A stretch of 64,000 bases of DNA from Afipia massiliensis (GCF_001006325.2 NZ_LBIA02000001.1:1799501-1863500); one strand, 5' to 3'; shown: positions 27,776 through 37,695, numbered from the stretch's first letter. A program made the numbers and translations. Notes: a model not told the origin generated them from the sequence alone.

Positions 27776-28984
27776 ATGCGTGATGTTTTCATTTGCGATG
27801 CAGTGCGGACGCCGATCGGCCGTTTCGGTGGATCGCTGGCCAAGGTGCGCGCGGACGATCTGGCCGCGGTGCCGATCAAGGCCTTGATGGCGCGTAACAC
27901 GAAAGCCGACTGGTCTGCGCTTGAAGAAGTGTCTTACGGTTGTGCCAATCAGGCCGGAGAAGACAACCGCAACGTGGCGCGCATGGCGCTGTTGCTGGCC
28001 GGGTTGCCGGAAACGGTGCCTGGCATGACGGTGAACCGGCTCTGTGCGTCGGGGCTGGATGCGGTGGGCGGCGTCGCGCGCGCGATCCGTGCCGGCGAGA
28101 TGGACTTCGCCCTGGCGGGCGGCGTCGAATCCATGACGCGTGCGCCGTTCGTCACGGGCAAGGCATCGGAAGCGTATCAGCGCACGGTTGAGACTTACGA
28201 CACCACGATCGGCTGGCGGTTCGTCAATCCGCTCATGAAGCAGCAGTACGGCGTCGATGCGATGCCTGAGACCGGCGAGAATGTCGCCGAGGATTATCAG
28301 ATCTCGCGCGCCGATCAGGATGCTTTCGCGATCCGCTCGCAGCAGCGCGCAGGCAAGGCCATCGAAGCGGGATACTTCGCCGAGGAAATCACGCCGGTCA
28401 CGGTGCCCGGCGGCAGGGCCGGCCCCACCATCGTGGACAAGGACGAGCATCCGCGCCCGGAAACCACGCTTGAGGGATTGGCCAAACTCAAGCCCATCGT
28501 GCGCAATCCCGGCACGGTGACGGCGGGCAACGCATCCGGCGTTAACGACGGCGCGGCGGCGATGATCCTTGCGTCGGAAGAGGCCGTGAAGAAGCATGGT
28601 CTCACACCGCGCGCGAAGATCCTCGGATTTGCCTCTGCGGGCGTCGCGCCGCGCGTCATGGGTATCGGGCCGGTGCCGGCCGTGCGCAAGCTGCTGGAGC
28701 GTCTCGGCCTCAAGATCACTGACATCGACCTGATCGAGCTCAATGAGGCGTTCGCCTCGCAGGGCATCGCGGTGCTGCGTCAGCTCGGCGTCAAGGAAGA
28801 TGCCGATTTCGTCAACCCGCATGGCGGCGCCATCGCGCTCGGCCATCCGCTCGGCATGAGCGGTGCGCGCCTCGCGCTGACCGCGGTTCACGGAATGGAA
28901 AAGCGTGGCGGCAAGCTCGCTATCGCAACCATGTGCGTTGGTGTCGGGCAGGGCGCCGCGATGGTGATCGAGAAGCTGAACTGA
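27776..28984 (+). CDS. pcaF: 3-oxoadipyl-CoA thiolase
   Basis: A 402-residue thiolase of the beta-ketoadipate pathway class, which splits 3-oxoadipyl-CoA into succinyl-CoA and acetyl-CoA at the end of protocatechuate or phenylacetate degradation. Catalytic Cys90 is in TVNRLCASGLDAVG, the catalytic His in ALGHPLGMSGAR, and the second Cys (387) in MCVGVGQG. The MRDVFICDAVRTPIGRFGGS start and length match PcaF/PaaJ more than PhaA. No other pca gene is nearby, so PcaF versus PaaJ versus a broader thiolase rests on resemblance. A strong terminator follows. Confidence 0.85.
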   Translation: MRDVFICDAVRTPIGRFGGSLAKVRADDLAAVPIKALMARNTKADWSALEEVSYGCANQAGEDNRNVARMALLLAGLPETVPGMTVNRLCASGLDAVGGVARAIRAGEMDFALAGGVESMTRAPFVTGKASEAYQRTVETYDTTIGWRFVNPLMKQQYGVDAMPETGENVAEDYQISRADQDAFAIRSQQRAGKAIEAGYFAEEITPVTVPGGRAGPTIVDKDEHPRPETTLEGLAKLKPIVRNPGTVTAGNASGVNDGAAAMILASEEAVKKHGLTPRAKILGFASAGVAPRVMGIGPVPAVRKLLERLGLKITDIDLIELNEAFASQGIAVLRQLGVKEDADFVNPHGGAIALGHPLGMSGARLALTAVHGMEKRGGKLAIATMCVGVGQGAAMVIEKLN

Positions 28985-29011
28985 GTTCTCGCACGTTTTG
29001 CGAAGGAAAAT

Positions 29012-29038
29012 GGGAGGCTTCGGCCTCCCGTTTTTTTT
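29012..29038 (+). terminator. rho-independent terminator of pcaF
   Basis: A perfect 7-bp stem (29012-29018 with 29023-29029, GGGAGGC) with a TTCG loop is followed by eight consecutive T at 29031-29038. It begins 27 bases past the pcaF stop. Confidence 0.92.
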
Positions 29039-29148
29039 GCACGTCAGTTCATCACCGCGGCATGATCGGCGCTCTGCGACTGTTGCCGCAACGCCGCCTC
29101 GGTCGATCCGATCATCATCGCCAGTGGGATGGCGCACAGTGTCGATGA

Positions 29149-30255
29149 TCACGCCCACTCGACGCCGGACTCCGCGGCGAGATCGATCGTGCTCCGGCGG
29201 CCGATGTCGTCGAAATGAGTGTCGAGGAATTTCTTGGCCGCGCGTTTGCCGGCCCGGTGCAGCACTTCGAAAAACTCGTAGTCGGTTTTCATCTTGCTGG
29301 AGGCGGCGAGTCGGGTGCCGAGGCCGCCGAGATCGATGCGGTGGATGTTGAGGCGGCGGTACTGGTCCTTGCCCGTGCCGCGCGGCAACCGGCCGTCGTC
29401 GATCAGCTGATTGACGAAATCCATCGTGCGCAATTCGGAGATCAGCGCGGAGTTGAAGGTGATTTCGTTGAGCCGGTTGATGATCTCGCCGGAGGTTTTC
29501 GGCGTGGTGGTGCGTGACACAGGATTGATCTGCACAACAACGACGTCCTCCGCCTCAGTCGCCTGCAGGAACGGGAAGATTGCGGGGTTGCCCATGTAGC
29601 CGCCGTCCCAGTAGGGCACGCCATCGATTTCGACCGCGCGAAACATGAACGGCAGCGCGGCCGAGGCCATCACCGCGTCGGCGGTGATCTTTTCATTCGC
29701 GAAAATGCGCAGCCGGCCGGTGTGGACGTTGGTGGCCGAGATATAGAGCGCGAGGTCAGTGTTGGCGCGCAGCGCATCGAAATCGACGAAGCGTTCGATG
29801 AGCTGGCTCAGCGGATTGATGTTGAGAGGATTGAGTTCGTAGGGCGAAAAATAATGCGCCATCGCCTCGAACCAGTTCTGTATCGGCGTGGCCGCAAACG
29901 GCATCATCGAAAACATCCGGTCGGTCATGGCGCGCTGGACCGGCGGCAAGTCTCCGCCGGTGCTTGTCGCGCGCCAGAATGCCGCCAGCCGTTTGCGCGC
30001 TTCCTCGGGTCCACCGCGGGTCAGCCCGTCGGCGAGCATCACGGCGTTCATGGCGCCGGCGGACGCGCCGGAAATCCCGGTGATCTCCAGCCGTCCATCG
30101 GTGAGGAAATGATCAAGGACGCCCCAGGTGAACGCTCCGTGCGATCCCCCACCCTGAAGCGCCAGGTTGATCTTCTTGGCCGCGCTTGGCTTGCGTGTGC
30201 TGGAGAAGTTCCATGGTGTCAGGTTGTCGAGATAGGTTTTGAGAGTGGTCGCCAT
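29149..30255 (-). CDS. patatin-like phospholipase
   Basis: A 368-residue cytoplasmic patatin-fold acyl hydrolase. The oxyanion loop is LQGGGSHGAFTWGVLDHFL, the nucleophile elbow GISGASAGAMNAV (Ser in GASAG), and the dyad Asp sits in YWDGGYMGNPAI. No signal peptide is present; the N-terminus is polar. These enzymes cleave phospholipids or other lipids. It is divergent from the Fur-family gene, with a long inverted repeat in the shared upstream region (30343-30371). Confidence 0.9.
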   Translation of the reverse strand: MATTLKTYLDNLTPWNFSSTRKPSAAKKINLALQGGGSHGAFTWGVLDHFLTDGRLEITGISGASAGAMNAVMLADGLTRGGPEEARKRLAAFWRATSTGGDLPPVQRAMTDRMFSMMPFAATPIQNWFEAMAHYFSPYELNPLNINPLSQLIERFVDFDALRANTDLALYISATNVHTGRLRIFANEKITADAVMASAALPFMFRAVEIDGVPYWDGGYMGNPAIFPFLQATEAEDVVVVQINPVSRTTTPKTSGEIINRLNEITFNSALISELRTMDFVNQLIDDGRLPRGTGKDQYRRLNIHRIDLGGLGTRLAASSKMKTDYEFFEVLHRAGKRAAKKFLDTHFDDIGRRSTIDLAAESGVEWA

Positions 30256-30342
30256 GAGCTTCTTTCTCTCTGAACTGATGCGATTGTTCGGTCGCCTAGT
30301 ATCGCTCTTCCGTTGTAGACAGGTGATTTGGGGTTTTTATGA

Positions 30343-30371
30343 TGCAATGCAATAGAAAATGGTGCATTGCA
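30343..30371. promoter_or_regulatory. inverted repeat in the patatin/Fur-family divergent region
   Basis: Two exact complementary 9-mers, TGCAATGCA at 30343-30351 and TGCATTGCA at 30363-30371, are separated by 11 AT-rich bases. Centre-to-centre spacing is 20 bases, two DNA turns. It is a good candidate operator for a dimeric regulator. The cognate protein is not known; the Zur-type product next door and PhaR-like TGCA half-sites are both possibilities. Confidence 0.5.
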
Positions 30372-30446
30372 AAATATTCCAGCAGTCTATGCCGTTGAGC
30401 TGAAATTAAGAGCGGAATCACGGCAACCGCACTACATATTGAGCCG

Positions 30447-30938
30447 ATGAAACAAGCGAAGCCGGTTTTTCCTGATCCAAATCATGACCATGGCCGGTGC
30501 GCCGAGGACGCGATTTTGCACGCCGAAAAGGTCTGCAAGGGGCGCGGTCAAAAGTTCACGCCGATCCGGCGGCAGGTTTTGGGCGCGTTGCTTTCGAGCC
30601 ATCGGCCGCTCGGTGCTTATGAAGTGATCGATGAACTGGCCAAGACCATGCCGCGTCCGGCGCCGATCACGGTCTATCGCGCGCTGGATTTTCTGATGGA
30701 CAACGGTCTGGTCCATCGCATTGAAAGTCGCAACGCGTTTCTGGCCTGCGCGCACAATCACGATGAGACGGCTGTCGTGGCGTTTCTGATCTGCGAGACA
30801 TGCGGATCGGTTGGCGAAATTCCGGCGGCGCCGCTTGCGCTAAGCTTCAATGAAGCTGCGCGCGGAACGGGGTTCGCGCCGAAATTGTCGGTGGTGGAAA
30901 TCACTGGCACCTGCGCGCACTGTCAGCGAGCCGCATAG
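30447..30938 (+). CDS. zur: Fur family transcriptional regulator, Zur-like
   Basis: A 163-residue Fur-family regulator. The winged-helix part has RGQKFTPIRRQVLGALLSSHRPLGAYEV, then APITVYRALDFLMDNGLVHR (recognition helix TVYRALD), and the dimerisation part includes AHNHDETAVVAFLICETCGSV with the C-x2-C pairs CETC and CAHC as a structural zinc site. The N-terminal His-rich extension (DPNHDHGRC) and Cys pattern fit Zur rather than Fur. It would repress zinc uptake genes when zinc is replete. The assignment to Zur over another Fur subclass is moderate. Confidence 0.78.
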   Translation: MKQAKPVFPDPNHDHGRCAEDAILHAEKVCKGRGQKFTPIRRQVLGALLSSHRPLGAYEVIDELAKTMPRPAPITVYRALDFLMDNGLVHRIESRNAFLACAHNHDETAVVAFLICETCGSVGEIPAAPLALSFNEAARGTGFAPKLSVVEITGTCAHCQRAA

Positions 30939-30978
30939 GCCAAACAACAACACGGCGGAAAGCCGGGCACGGGGAGCC

Positions 30979-31932
30979 ATGTCGTCAGACAACTTGAAGA
31001 TTGCGCCTGCGGGGCGTCCGTTGAGCGCGACGGCCATCATCCTGATGGTGATGCTGTGTCTGAGCTGGGGCTTCAATCAGATCACGGTCAAACTGGCGCT
31101 TCCCGAGATTCCGCCGCTGCTGCAGGCGACGATCCGCTCGACCGGCGGATTGCTCATCATCCTGACGGTGGCGTGGCTGCGCGGCGTCCCGTTGTTTCGG
31201 CGGGACGGCACGCTCGGCGCGGGCTTGCTCGCCGGATTGTTTTTCGGCGTTGAGTTCATTTTGATCTATCGCGGGCTGGTCTACACCACGGCATCACGGG
31301 CGGTGGTGTTTCTCTACATCGCGCCGTTCGTCGTAGCGCTCGGTTCGAAGCGGTTTCTCGGCGAACAGTTGAGCCCACTGCAATGGAGTGGTCTGGCGCT
31401 GTCGTTCGCAGGCGTGGCCTTGGCCATCGGCGTGCCGCAGCCGTCCGTTGACGCCAAGGTTATCCTGGGAGACATCCTGGTGATGGGGGGTGGCATTCTG
31501 TGGGCTGTCACCACGCTCGTGGTAAAGGCGACGCCGCTGTTGCACGCGCCTGCCGAAAAGACGTTGGCCTATCAGGTGGCCGTCTCGATCCCGATTCTGG
31601 CGCTTGGGGCGGCGATCTCCGGCGAGAGCATCACCCATATGCCGGGACCGCTTGCCTGGGCGTTGATGACCTATCAGACAGTCTGGATTGTTGGGACGAC
31701 ATTCCTGATCTGGGTGTTTCTCATAAAGAACTATTCTGCCAGCAAACTGTCGTCATTTACCTTTATGACGCCCCTGTTTGGGGTCATTGGCGGCTATTTC
31801 GTGATGCATGACACCCTGACATTGGCCTTTGCGGGGGCTGCCCTTCTGGTCATGGCGGGCCTATATCTGGTAAACCGCCCCGGCGAGGCGGCTGGGGATC
31901 CCCTGCTTCCCGTCACCAAAACCGACACCTGA
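30979..31932 (+). CDS. EamA/DMT family transporter
   Basis: A 317-residue drug/metabolite-type transporter with about ten hydrophobic segments and two EamA repeats. The first repeat starts [20 protein letters not shown] and the second near [20 protein letters not shown]. The ATG at 30979 has GGGGAG 2-6 bases upstream; the open frame reaches back to 30850 inside the zur gene but is not needed. It lies 40 bases after zur and 19 before ispG, so the three may be one transcript. The substrate is unknown. Confidence 0.85.
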   Translation: MSSDNLKIAPAGRPLSATAIILMVMLCLSWGFNQITVKLALPEIPPLLQATIRSTGGLLIILTVAWLRGVPLFRRDGTLGAGLLAGLFFGVEFILIYRGLVYTTASRAVVFLYIAPFVVALGSKRFLGEQLSPLQWSGLALSFAGVALAIGVPQPSVDAKVILGDILVMGGGILWAVTTLVVKATPLLHAPAEKTLAYQVAVSIPILALGAAISGESITHMPGPLAWALMTYQTVWIVGTTFLIWVFLIKNYSASKLSSFTFMTPLFGVIGGYFVMHDTLTLAFAGAALLVMAGLYLVNRPGEAAGDPLLPVTKTDT

Positions 31933-31951
31933 GCGCAAAAGAGATTCTGAC

Positions 31952-33241
31952 GTGAGCGATCTGAAAGAGCGGACCAAGGAAATCCAGGCCGGCCCCAAGG
32001 GGCGCCACCGGACGGTTCAGGTTGTCGTCGGTAACGTCAAGGTTGGCGGCGGTGCACCGATCGTGGTGCAGTCGATGACCAATACCGATACCGCGGACAT
32101 CGAAGGTACCGTTACGCAGGTCGCAGCGCTTGCGCGCGCCGGCTCTGAAATGGTTCGCATCACGGTGGACCGTGATGAAGCCGCTGCCGCCGTTCCCCAT
32201 ATCCGCGAGAAGCTCGACAAGCTTGGCATCGACGTGCCGCTGATCGGCGATTTTCACTACATCGGCCACAAGCTGCTGGCCGATCATCCGGCCTGTGCTG
32301 CGGCGCTGTCGAAGTACCGCATCAACCCGGGCAATGTCGGTTTCAAGAACAAGCGCGATACGCAGTTCACCGACATCGTCGAAATGGCGCTCAAGCACGG
32401 CAAGACCATCCGCATCGGCGCCAACTGGGGTTCGCTCGATCAGGAATTGCTGACCAAGCTGATGGAAGAAAACGCAAAGTCGCCGAATCCGATCGACGCT
32501 CGCGCCGTCACGCGCGAAGCGATGGTCCAGTCGGCGCTGTTGTCGGCGGCGCGCGCCGAGGAAATCGGCCTGCCAAAGGACCGCATGATTCTGTCGGCGA
32601 AGGTGTCGAACGTGCAGGATCTGATCGCGGTCTATCGCGAACTCGCTGCCCGTTCGGATTACGCCATCCACCTTGGCCTCACCGAAGCCGGCATGGGCTC
32701 GAAGGGCATCGTCGCTTCGTCGGCTGCGCTCGGCATTCTTCTACAGGACGGCATCGGCGACACCATCCGCGTCTCGCTGACACCGGAACCGGGCGGTGAC
32801 CGCACCGTCGAAGTGAAGGTCGGTCAGGAAATTCTCCAGACCATGGGCTTCCGCACCTTCGTGCCGCTGGTGGCGGCATGCCCCGGCTGCGGGCGCACCA
32901 CCTCGACCGTGTTCCAGGAACTGGCGCGCGACATCCAGAGCTTCATTCGCGATGAAATGCCGAGCTGGAAGACACGCTATCCGGGCGTCGAGCAGCTCAA
33001 CGTCGCGGTGATGGGCTGCATCGTCAACGGACCCGGCGAGTCCAAGCATGCCGACATTGGTATTTCGCTGCCGGGAACGGGCGAAACACCTGCCGCGCCG
33101 GTGTTCGTGGACGGCCAGAAGTTCCGCACGCTGCGCGGTCCGACCATCGCGACGGATTTCAAGGCGCTGGTGATCGATTATATCGAGCAGCGTTACGGCG
33201 GCACTGGAGCCAAGGCTCCGGCCGTGACGGCAGCGGAATAG
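31952..33241 (+). CDS. ispG: 4-hydroxy-3-methylbut-2-en-1-yl diphosphate synthase (IspG/GcpE)
   Basis: An iron-sulfur enzyme of the MEP isoprenoid pathway, 429 residues, converting MEcPP to HMBPP with flavodoxin or ferredoxin electrons. The TIM barrel starts [20 protein letters not shown], and the C-terminal 4Fe-4S domain holds [16 protein letters not shown] and [21 protein letters not shown], which together give the three Cys ligands. The start is a GTG at 31952. The isoprenoid gene ispA is also in this window, on the other strand about 2.4 kb further on. Confidence 0.95.
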   Translation: MSDLKERTKEIQAGPKGRHRTVQVVVGNVKVGGGAPIVVQSMTNTDTADIEGTVTQVAALARAGSEMVRITVDRDEAAAAVPHIREKLDKLGIDVPLIGDFHYIGHKLLADHPACAAALSKYRINPGNVGFKNKRDTQFTDIVEMALKHGKTIRIGANWGSLDQELLTKLMEENAKSPNPIDARAVTREAMVQSALLSAARAEEIGLPKDRMILSAKVSNVQDLIAVYRELAARSDYAIHLGLTEAGMGSKGIVASSAALGILLQDGIGDTIRVSLTPEPGGDRTVEVKVGQEILQTMGFRTFVPLVAACPGCGRTTSTVFQELARDIQSFIRDEMPSWKTRYPGVEQLNVAVMGCIVNGPGESKHADIGISLPGTGETPAAPVFVDGQKFRTLRGPTIATDFKALVIDYIEQRYGGTGAKAPAVTAAE

Positions 33242-33271
33242 CCTTTAGCGACCGCCATACGGAGCAAGGCA

Positions 33272-33290
33272 GCCCGCAATCACAGCGGGC
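33272..33290. terminator. short hairpin between convergent ispG and antiporter genes
   Basis: A 6-bp GC stem (33272-33277 with 33285-33290) with a 7-base loop lies in the 38-base gap and overlaps the antiporter stop. It is weak, and no T-tract follows it. Confidence 0.3.
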
Positions 33291-34887
33291 CGTTCTTCTC
33301 CCGGTTATCGACCACAGCTTCTTCAAGATCGAGATCGCGCTCGATGCGTCGGCGTGTTTCGTCGGTGATCTTCCCTTCGCGCAGCAGCTTGTGAAGGCAC
33401 GTTCGCTCGATTGTGATGATTTCGCGGACCAGCGAAGCGCCCTGTGTCGCGGGCGTGAACTGACCTTCTTCCCTTGGCGGTTCGGGCAGCGCGCGCATGC
33501 GCGTTTCGTGACGAGCCTCGAGAAATCTGGCCAGTCCTTCGGGCAAATTGCGCTCCTTGATGATCCGGTCAAGCGAACCGCGCGCCGCCTCGAGAATTTC
33601 CCGCCGCGCTGAAATCTCGGCTTCCCGTTCGCGGACCGCCTCAAGATGTCCGTGATCGGACAGGCCAAGCAGCCTCACTAGTAGCGGAAGCGTCAGTCCG
33701 ATGCCGACCAGCGTGACGATGATGACGCCGAAGGTCACCAGCAGGATGAGGTCGCGGTGAGGGAAGTCTTGCCCGTTCGGCAATGTCAGCGGCAACGCCA
33801 GCGCGACGGCCAGCGACACCACACCGCGAATTCCGGTGAAGCCGATAACGACGATGTACCGCCACGGCGGCTTGGCATCGCGTGCGGCGATCCGCTTGCT
33901 GAGGAGACGCGGCAAATATGTGCCGGGGAAGACCCACAGGAACCGCGCCGCGATGACGATTGCGGAGACGATTGCGATGGCAGTGAGAATTTCAGCAACC
34001 GGAAGCGTCTTCGACTTTTCCATCAGGAGCCGCAGCTGGAATCCGATCATCAGGAACAGCACGCCCTCGATCAGCCAGATCACGAAGTCCCAGAAGAAGA
34101 TGCCCTGCAATCTGGTTTTCGATGAAATCAGCAGCGGGCCGTTCCAGCTCACATAGAGGCCGGTCACGACCGTGGCGATCACGCCCGATCCGTGAAAATG
34201 TTCCGGGACCCAGAAAGCAACGTAGGGCGTCAGCAGCGACAACGAAATCTCGACGCGCGGATCGTGTGCCCATTGCCGCAATCGCAGGCTGAGCCAGCCC
34301 ACGGCGATGCCGAAAGCAATCTCGCACACGATAATGGCGATGAAGGTTCCGGTTGCGGGAGCCAGCGAGAACGTGCCCGTGCTGACGGCAAGCACCGCGA
34401 AGCGGTACAGGATCAAAGCAGTCGCGTCGTTCGCCAGTCCTTCGCCTTCGAGAATGACGAGAATGCGGTGCGGCAGCTTCAACCGCCTGGCGATGGCGAG
34501 CGGCGCCACGACGTCCGGCGGCGACACGATCGCGCCGAGCACGAAACCCGCGCCCCACGGCAGCCCCAGTGCATAATGGGCGGCAGCGGCGACCAGTACG
34601 GTCGTGAAAATCACGCAACCGATCGCCAGCAGGCTGATGGGACGCAGATTGGCTTTGAACTCGCGCCAGCTCATCGAGACGCCGGCTGAATAGATCAGCG
34701 GGGGCAGCACCAGCAGCAGAACGCCTTCCGGCTTCATCTCGATGCGCGGAAATCCCGGCAGGAAGGCCAGGATGATGCCGACGATCAGGAAGACGATGGC
34801 CGGAGCGACCGCGAGGCGTTTTGCGGCTGTCGCGGAAGCTCCGAGCGCGGTGAGCACAAGAAGAAAGGTCAGGAATGTCGCTACCAT
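33280..34887 (-). CDS. Na+/H+ antiporter, CPA1 family
   Basis: A 535-residue cation:proton antiporter. About twelve membrane segments cover residues 1-400, starting FLTFLLVLTALGASATAAKRL. LPPLIYSAGVSMSWREFKANL and the hallmark ND motif region EGEGLANDATALILYRFAVL (where NDATAL holds the ion-binding Asp) are CPA1 signatures, and FTGIRGVVSLAVALALPLT is another. The C-terminal 130 residues form a charged cytoplasmic tail of helices. It would exchange sodium or potassium for protons. It is followed 7 bases upstream on the same strand by DUF1345, suggesting an operon. Confidence 0.92.
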   Translation of the reverse strand: MVATFLTFLLVLTALGASATAAKRLAVAPAIVFLIVGIILAFLPGFPRIEMKPEGVLLLVLPPLIYSAGVSMSWREFKANLRPISLLAIGCVIFTTVLVAAAAHYALGLPWGAGFVLGAIVSPPDVVAPLAIARRLKLPHRILVILEGEGLANDATALILYRFAVLAVSTGTFSLAPATGTFIAIIVCEIAFGIAVGWLSLRLRQWAHDPRVEISLSLLTPYVAFWVPEHFHGSGVIATVVTGLYVSWNGPLLISSKTRLQGIFFWDFVIWLIEGVLFLMIGFQLRLLMEKSKTLPVAEILTAIAIVSAIVIAARFLWVFPGTYLPRLLSKRIAARDAKPPWRYIVVIGFTGIRGVVSLAVALALPLTLPNGQDFPHRDLILLVTFGVIIVTLVGIGLTLPLLVRLLGLSDHGHLEAVREREAEISARREILEAARGSLDRIIKERNLPEGLARFLEARHETRMRALPEPPREEGQFTPATQGASLVREIITIERTCLHKLLREGKITDETRRRIERDLDLEEAVVDNREKNGPL

Positions 34888-34894
34888 CGTGGGA

Positions 34895-35581
34895 TCATAT
34901 CGCGCTGGCCGCGATATTGACCATCAGGGCCACCAGCGCGGTATTGAAGATGAAAGAGATCACGCCGTGAGCAGTGGCGGTCCGGCGGATGATTTTGTCG
35001 GTGATGCCTACGTCCGACACCTGCGCCGTCATGCCGATCACGAACGAGAAGTAGACGAAGTCCCAATAATCCGGATCGCTGCCCTCGCTTGCGCCGGGAA
35101 AGGCGAGGCCGCCTGCCTTGGCGCCGCGATAGTAATCGTGCGCGTAGTGCAGCGCGAATGTCGTATGGATTGCCGCCCACGACAGCACGATGGTTACGAC
35201 GGCAAGTGCAAGCTGCGGCGCTTGCTGCGGCTTGAGGCCGAGTTCCACGACAATGGCCGCGATGCTCGCAAACGCGCCGAGGCCGGTCATGACAAGAATG
35301 AAGAAGCGTCCATCGTCCTGCCGCGCAGCCTGACGTCGAATGTCCGCCGTCCCGTATGAGAACACAGTGACATAGGCCAGCATCATGTAGAGCGCGACGA
35401 AAATATCCCACGCTACCAGCAGGCGGGTCGCGAGACGCCATGAAGGCGGCAAAAATAGCAGCGAGGCCAGCCCGATCGCGAAGGCGATAAAGGTCCGCGG
35501 CCGGGCAAGCACAATGCGAAGAGGCCTCGGCATGCCTTTGAGGCGAAGAAGATACGGATCGCCGTCCTTCTTGCCCGGCAT
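34895..35581 (-). CDS. DUF1345 domain membrane protein
   Basis: A 228-residue integral membrane protein of family DUF1345, with about five hydrophobic segments. It starts after a basic tail with LARPRTFIAFAIGLASLLFL and has the characteristic run DPDYWDFVYFSFVIGMTAQVSDVGI, then KIIRRTATAHGVISFIFNTA. The function is unknown. It overlaps neither neighbour but lies 7 bases from the CPA1 antiporter gene and 12 from ispA, so all three could share a transcript read from ispA downward. Confidence 0.88.
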   Translation of the reverse strand: MPGKKDGDPYLLRLKGMPRPLRIVLARPRTFIAFAIGLASLLFLPPSWRLATRLLVAWDIFVALYMMLAYVTVFSYGTADIRRQAARQDDGRFFILVMTGLGAFASIAAIVVELGLKPQQAPQLALAVVTIVLSWAAIHTTFALHYAHDYYRGAKAGGLAFPGASEGSDPDYWDFVYFSFVIGMTAQVSDVGITDKIIRRTATAHGVISFIFNTALVALMVNIAASAI

Positions 35582-35593
35582 TCTGGCGCCTCT

Positions 35594-36520
35594 CTAGTTT
35601 TGCCGCTCGGCGACGAAACGCGAGGTCGCACGCAGGACATCGCCCTTCGCGCCGAACGGCGCGAGCGCGGCATCGGCCTGCTTCAGAAGATCGCGCACGC
35701 GCGCCTTGGCGCCGTCAATTCCCAGGAGCGTGACGAACGTGGTTTTGCCCGCAGCCGCATCCTGTCCGGCAGGCTTGCCGAGCGCAGCCGCGTCGCCTTC
35801 GACGTCCAGAAGATCGTCGGCGATCTGGAAGGCTTCGCCGAGTGCGTGACCATAGGCGTCGAGCGCATCGTATTGGTCTTTCGGCGCCTGGCCGAGCAGC
35901 GCGCCGGCGATGCAGCCGTACTTGAGCAGTGCGCCGGTTTTCATCTGCTGCAGCTTGGCGACATCCGGCGGTTCGGGATCGCCGAAGCGGCCTTCGCCGG
36001 CGAGATCCATGATCTGTCCGCCCACCATGCCGCCGACGCCGGAAGCGCGCGCCAGCGCGCGGGTCAGCAGCAGGCGCACCGTCGGATCCTTGTGAACCTC
36101 ATCGCGGGTGATGATGTCGAAGGCGATGGTCAGAAGCCCGTCGCCCGCGAGGATCGCGGTGGCGTCATCGAACTTCTTGTGCGAGGTCGGCCGTCCGCGC
36201 CGCAGGTCGCTATTGTCCATCGACGGCAGATCGTCGTGGATCAGCGAGTAGCAGTGAATGCATTCCAGCGCGGCACCGGCCATCAGCGCCGCGTCGCGCG
36301 ATACGCCGAACACGGCAGCGCTTTCCACCACCAGAAAAGGGCGTAGCCGCTTGCCGCCATTGAGGCTCGAATAACGCATCGCCTCCATCAGCCGGTGCGG
36401 GCGCGCGATCTCGCCGGCCAACGGCGTGTCAGACAAAAGGCGCGTCAGCAGCGCCTCGGTGTCTGCCGCCGTGGCGTCGAGCCGCTTCATGAAATCCTGT
36501 GGTGAAGTGCCGGTGGTCAT
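35594..36520 (-). CDS. ispA: farnesyl (polyprenyl) diphosphate synthase
   Basis: A 308-residue all-alpha trans-prenyltransferase that builds farnesyl diphosphate for quinones, undecaprenol and hopanoids. The first aspartate-rich motif is HDDLPSMDNSDLRRGRPTSH (IHDD..D) and the second is AFQIADDLLDVEGD. The product-length Leu/Tyr pair before the first motif (HCYSLIHDD) fits a C15 synthase. I set the start at ATG 36520, with GGAG 6 bases upstream, rather than ATG 36556, which adds a family-alien leader. It is divergent from mtgA. Confidence 0.92.
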   Translation of the reverse strand: MTTGTSPQDFMKRLDATAADTEALLTRLLSDTPLAGEIARPHRLMEAMRYSSLNGGKRLRPFLVVESAAVFGVSRDAALMAGAALECIHCYSLIHDDLPSMDNSDLRRGRPTSHKKFDDATAILAGDGLLTIAFDIITRDEVHKDPTVRLLLTRALARASGVGGMVGGQIMDLAGEGRFGDPEPPDVAKLQQMKTGALLKYGCIAGALLGQAPKDQYDALDAYGHALGEAFQIADDLLDVEGDAAALGKPAGQDAAAGKTTFVTLLGIDGAKARVRDLLKQADAALAPFGAKGDVLRATSRFVAERQN

Positions 36521-36680
36521 CAAAAACTCCAAAGGAACGCAAATTTCGGCGGACAATCGGTCATGGCATCGCCCGCGTCAATTCTACAAAACCCGGCTTT
36601 GCCGGGGATTGGATAAAACGGACAGGCATGGTTTCTGCTGATGGAGACCCCGAGGGGAAACCTTCCCACAGGCATGAGGC

Positions 36681-37358
36681 ATGATGCGACGATTGATCCG
36701 TGCGGTTGTGCTGGTGGTGCTGGGGCTTCTGCTGCTGCCCTACGTGCTGACGCCGCTCTACAGCACCGGACATCCGATCTCGACGTTGATGATCGGGCGG
36801 TACCTCACGGGTGAAACCGTCACCCGCAAATGGGTCGATCTTGACCAGATGTCCGAGGCCCTGCCGCGCTCCGTGGTTGCTGCCGAGGATGCCAGATTCT
36901 GTTTCCATCACGGCATCGACTGGAATTCGGTCCGGAACATCATCGAGGATGCGCAGGACGGTGAGGTCGCGCGCGGCGGATCGACGATCACGCAGCAGGT
37001 GGCCAAGAACCTGTTTCTCTGGCCGGGCCGGAGCGTGATCCGCAAAGGGCTCGAGTTCCCGCTGGCGATGTGGATCGATCTGGTGCTGTCGAAAAAGCGC
37101 ATTCTGGAGCTTTATCTGAACGTGGCGGAACTCGGCCCCAACGGTCAATTCGGCGCGGAGGCCGGTGCGAATTATGCCTTCGGTCGCCCAGCGTCGGCGC
37201 TTTCGGCTCGTGAGGCGGCTCTTTTGACCTCGATTCTGCCCAACCCGGTGACCAGAAGTGCCCGGAATCCGGGGCCGGGCGTGCGCCGAATGGCGGGGAC
37301 TTACGTGGTCCGGGCCCAGTCAGCGGAAATCTCCGACTGTTGGGAGCGAAATCGCTGA
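36681..37358 (+). CDS. mtgA: monofunctional biosynthetic peptidoglycan transglycosylase
   Basis: A 225-residue inner-membrane glycosyltransferase of family GT51 that polymerises lipid II. One N-terminal membrane anchor ([19 protein letters not shown]) precedes the catalytic domain: [17 protein letters not shown] holds the catalytic Glu (AAED), [20 protein letters not shown] the second conserved motif, and [20 protein letters not shown] with [12 protein letters not shown] the third. There is no transpeptidase domain. It is divergent from ispA and followed by rpmF. Confidence 0.94.
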   Translation: MMRRLIRAVVLVVLGLLLLPYVLTPLYSTGHPISTLMIGRYLTGETVTRKWVDLDQMSEALPRSVVAAEDARFCFHHGIDWNSVRNIIEDAQDGEVARGGSTITQQVAKNLFLWPGRSVIRKGLEFPLAMWIDLVLSKKRILELYLNVAELGPNGQFGAEAGANYAFGRPASALSAREAALLTSILPNPVTRSARNPGPGVRRMAGTYVVRAQSAEISDCWERNR

Positions 37359-37498
37359 TTTTGGGCCTTTTTGACCCATTTTCTCGACTCCTGTGGTCTA
37401 GCTTTCGCGGCAACCTTCATCTATAAGCGCGGCCTCAATCCGAATTCTGGAGAGCCCCCGCCCGGCGGGTGAGCCTTGATTTAGAGGACGACGATCCC

Positions 37499-37681
37499 AT
37501 GGCCGTTCCACGCAGGAAAACCTCGCCGTCACGTCGCGGCATGCGCCGCTCGGCGGACGCACTCAAGAAGCCGACTTATGTCGAGGACAAGGACTCGGGC
37601 GAACTGCGCCGTCCGCATCACCTCGACCTCAAGACCGGCATGTACAAGGGCCGCCAGGTCCTGAAGGTCAAGAAGGACTAA
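37499..37681 (+). CDS. rpmF: 50S ribosomal protein L32
   Basis: A 60-residue basic ribosomal protein L32 of the large subunit. It begins [20 protein letters not shown] and ends [14 protein letters not shown], as alphaproteobacterial L32 does, without the four zinc-binding Cys of some homologues. AGAGGA lies 10 bases before the ATG. A longer in-frame start at 37469 would add an acidic leader and is rejected. Confidence 0.97.
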   Translation: MAVPRRKTSPSRRGMRRSADALKKPTYVEDKDSGELRRPHHLDLKTGMYKGRQVLKVKKD

Positions 37682-37695
37682 GGTCCGGATCGCGG

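Noticed and set aside
29040-29148. Possible minus-strand microprotein after the patatin gene (ends AALRQQSQSADHAAVMN)
   Set aside because: No ATG with a ribosome site, and too short to judge without homology search.
30850-30978. Upstream extension of the EamA transporter into zur
   Set aside because: It would overlap zur in another frame and add a polar leader before the first membrane segment. ATG 30979 has a good RBS.
37369-37399. Possible promoter (TTGACC, 17-base spacer) before rpmF
   Set aside because: The -10 hexamer is poor and the match could be chance in a GC-rich genome.
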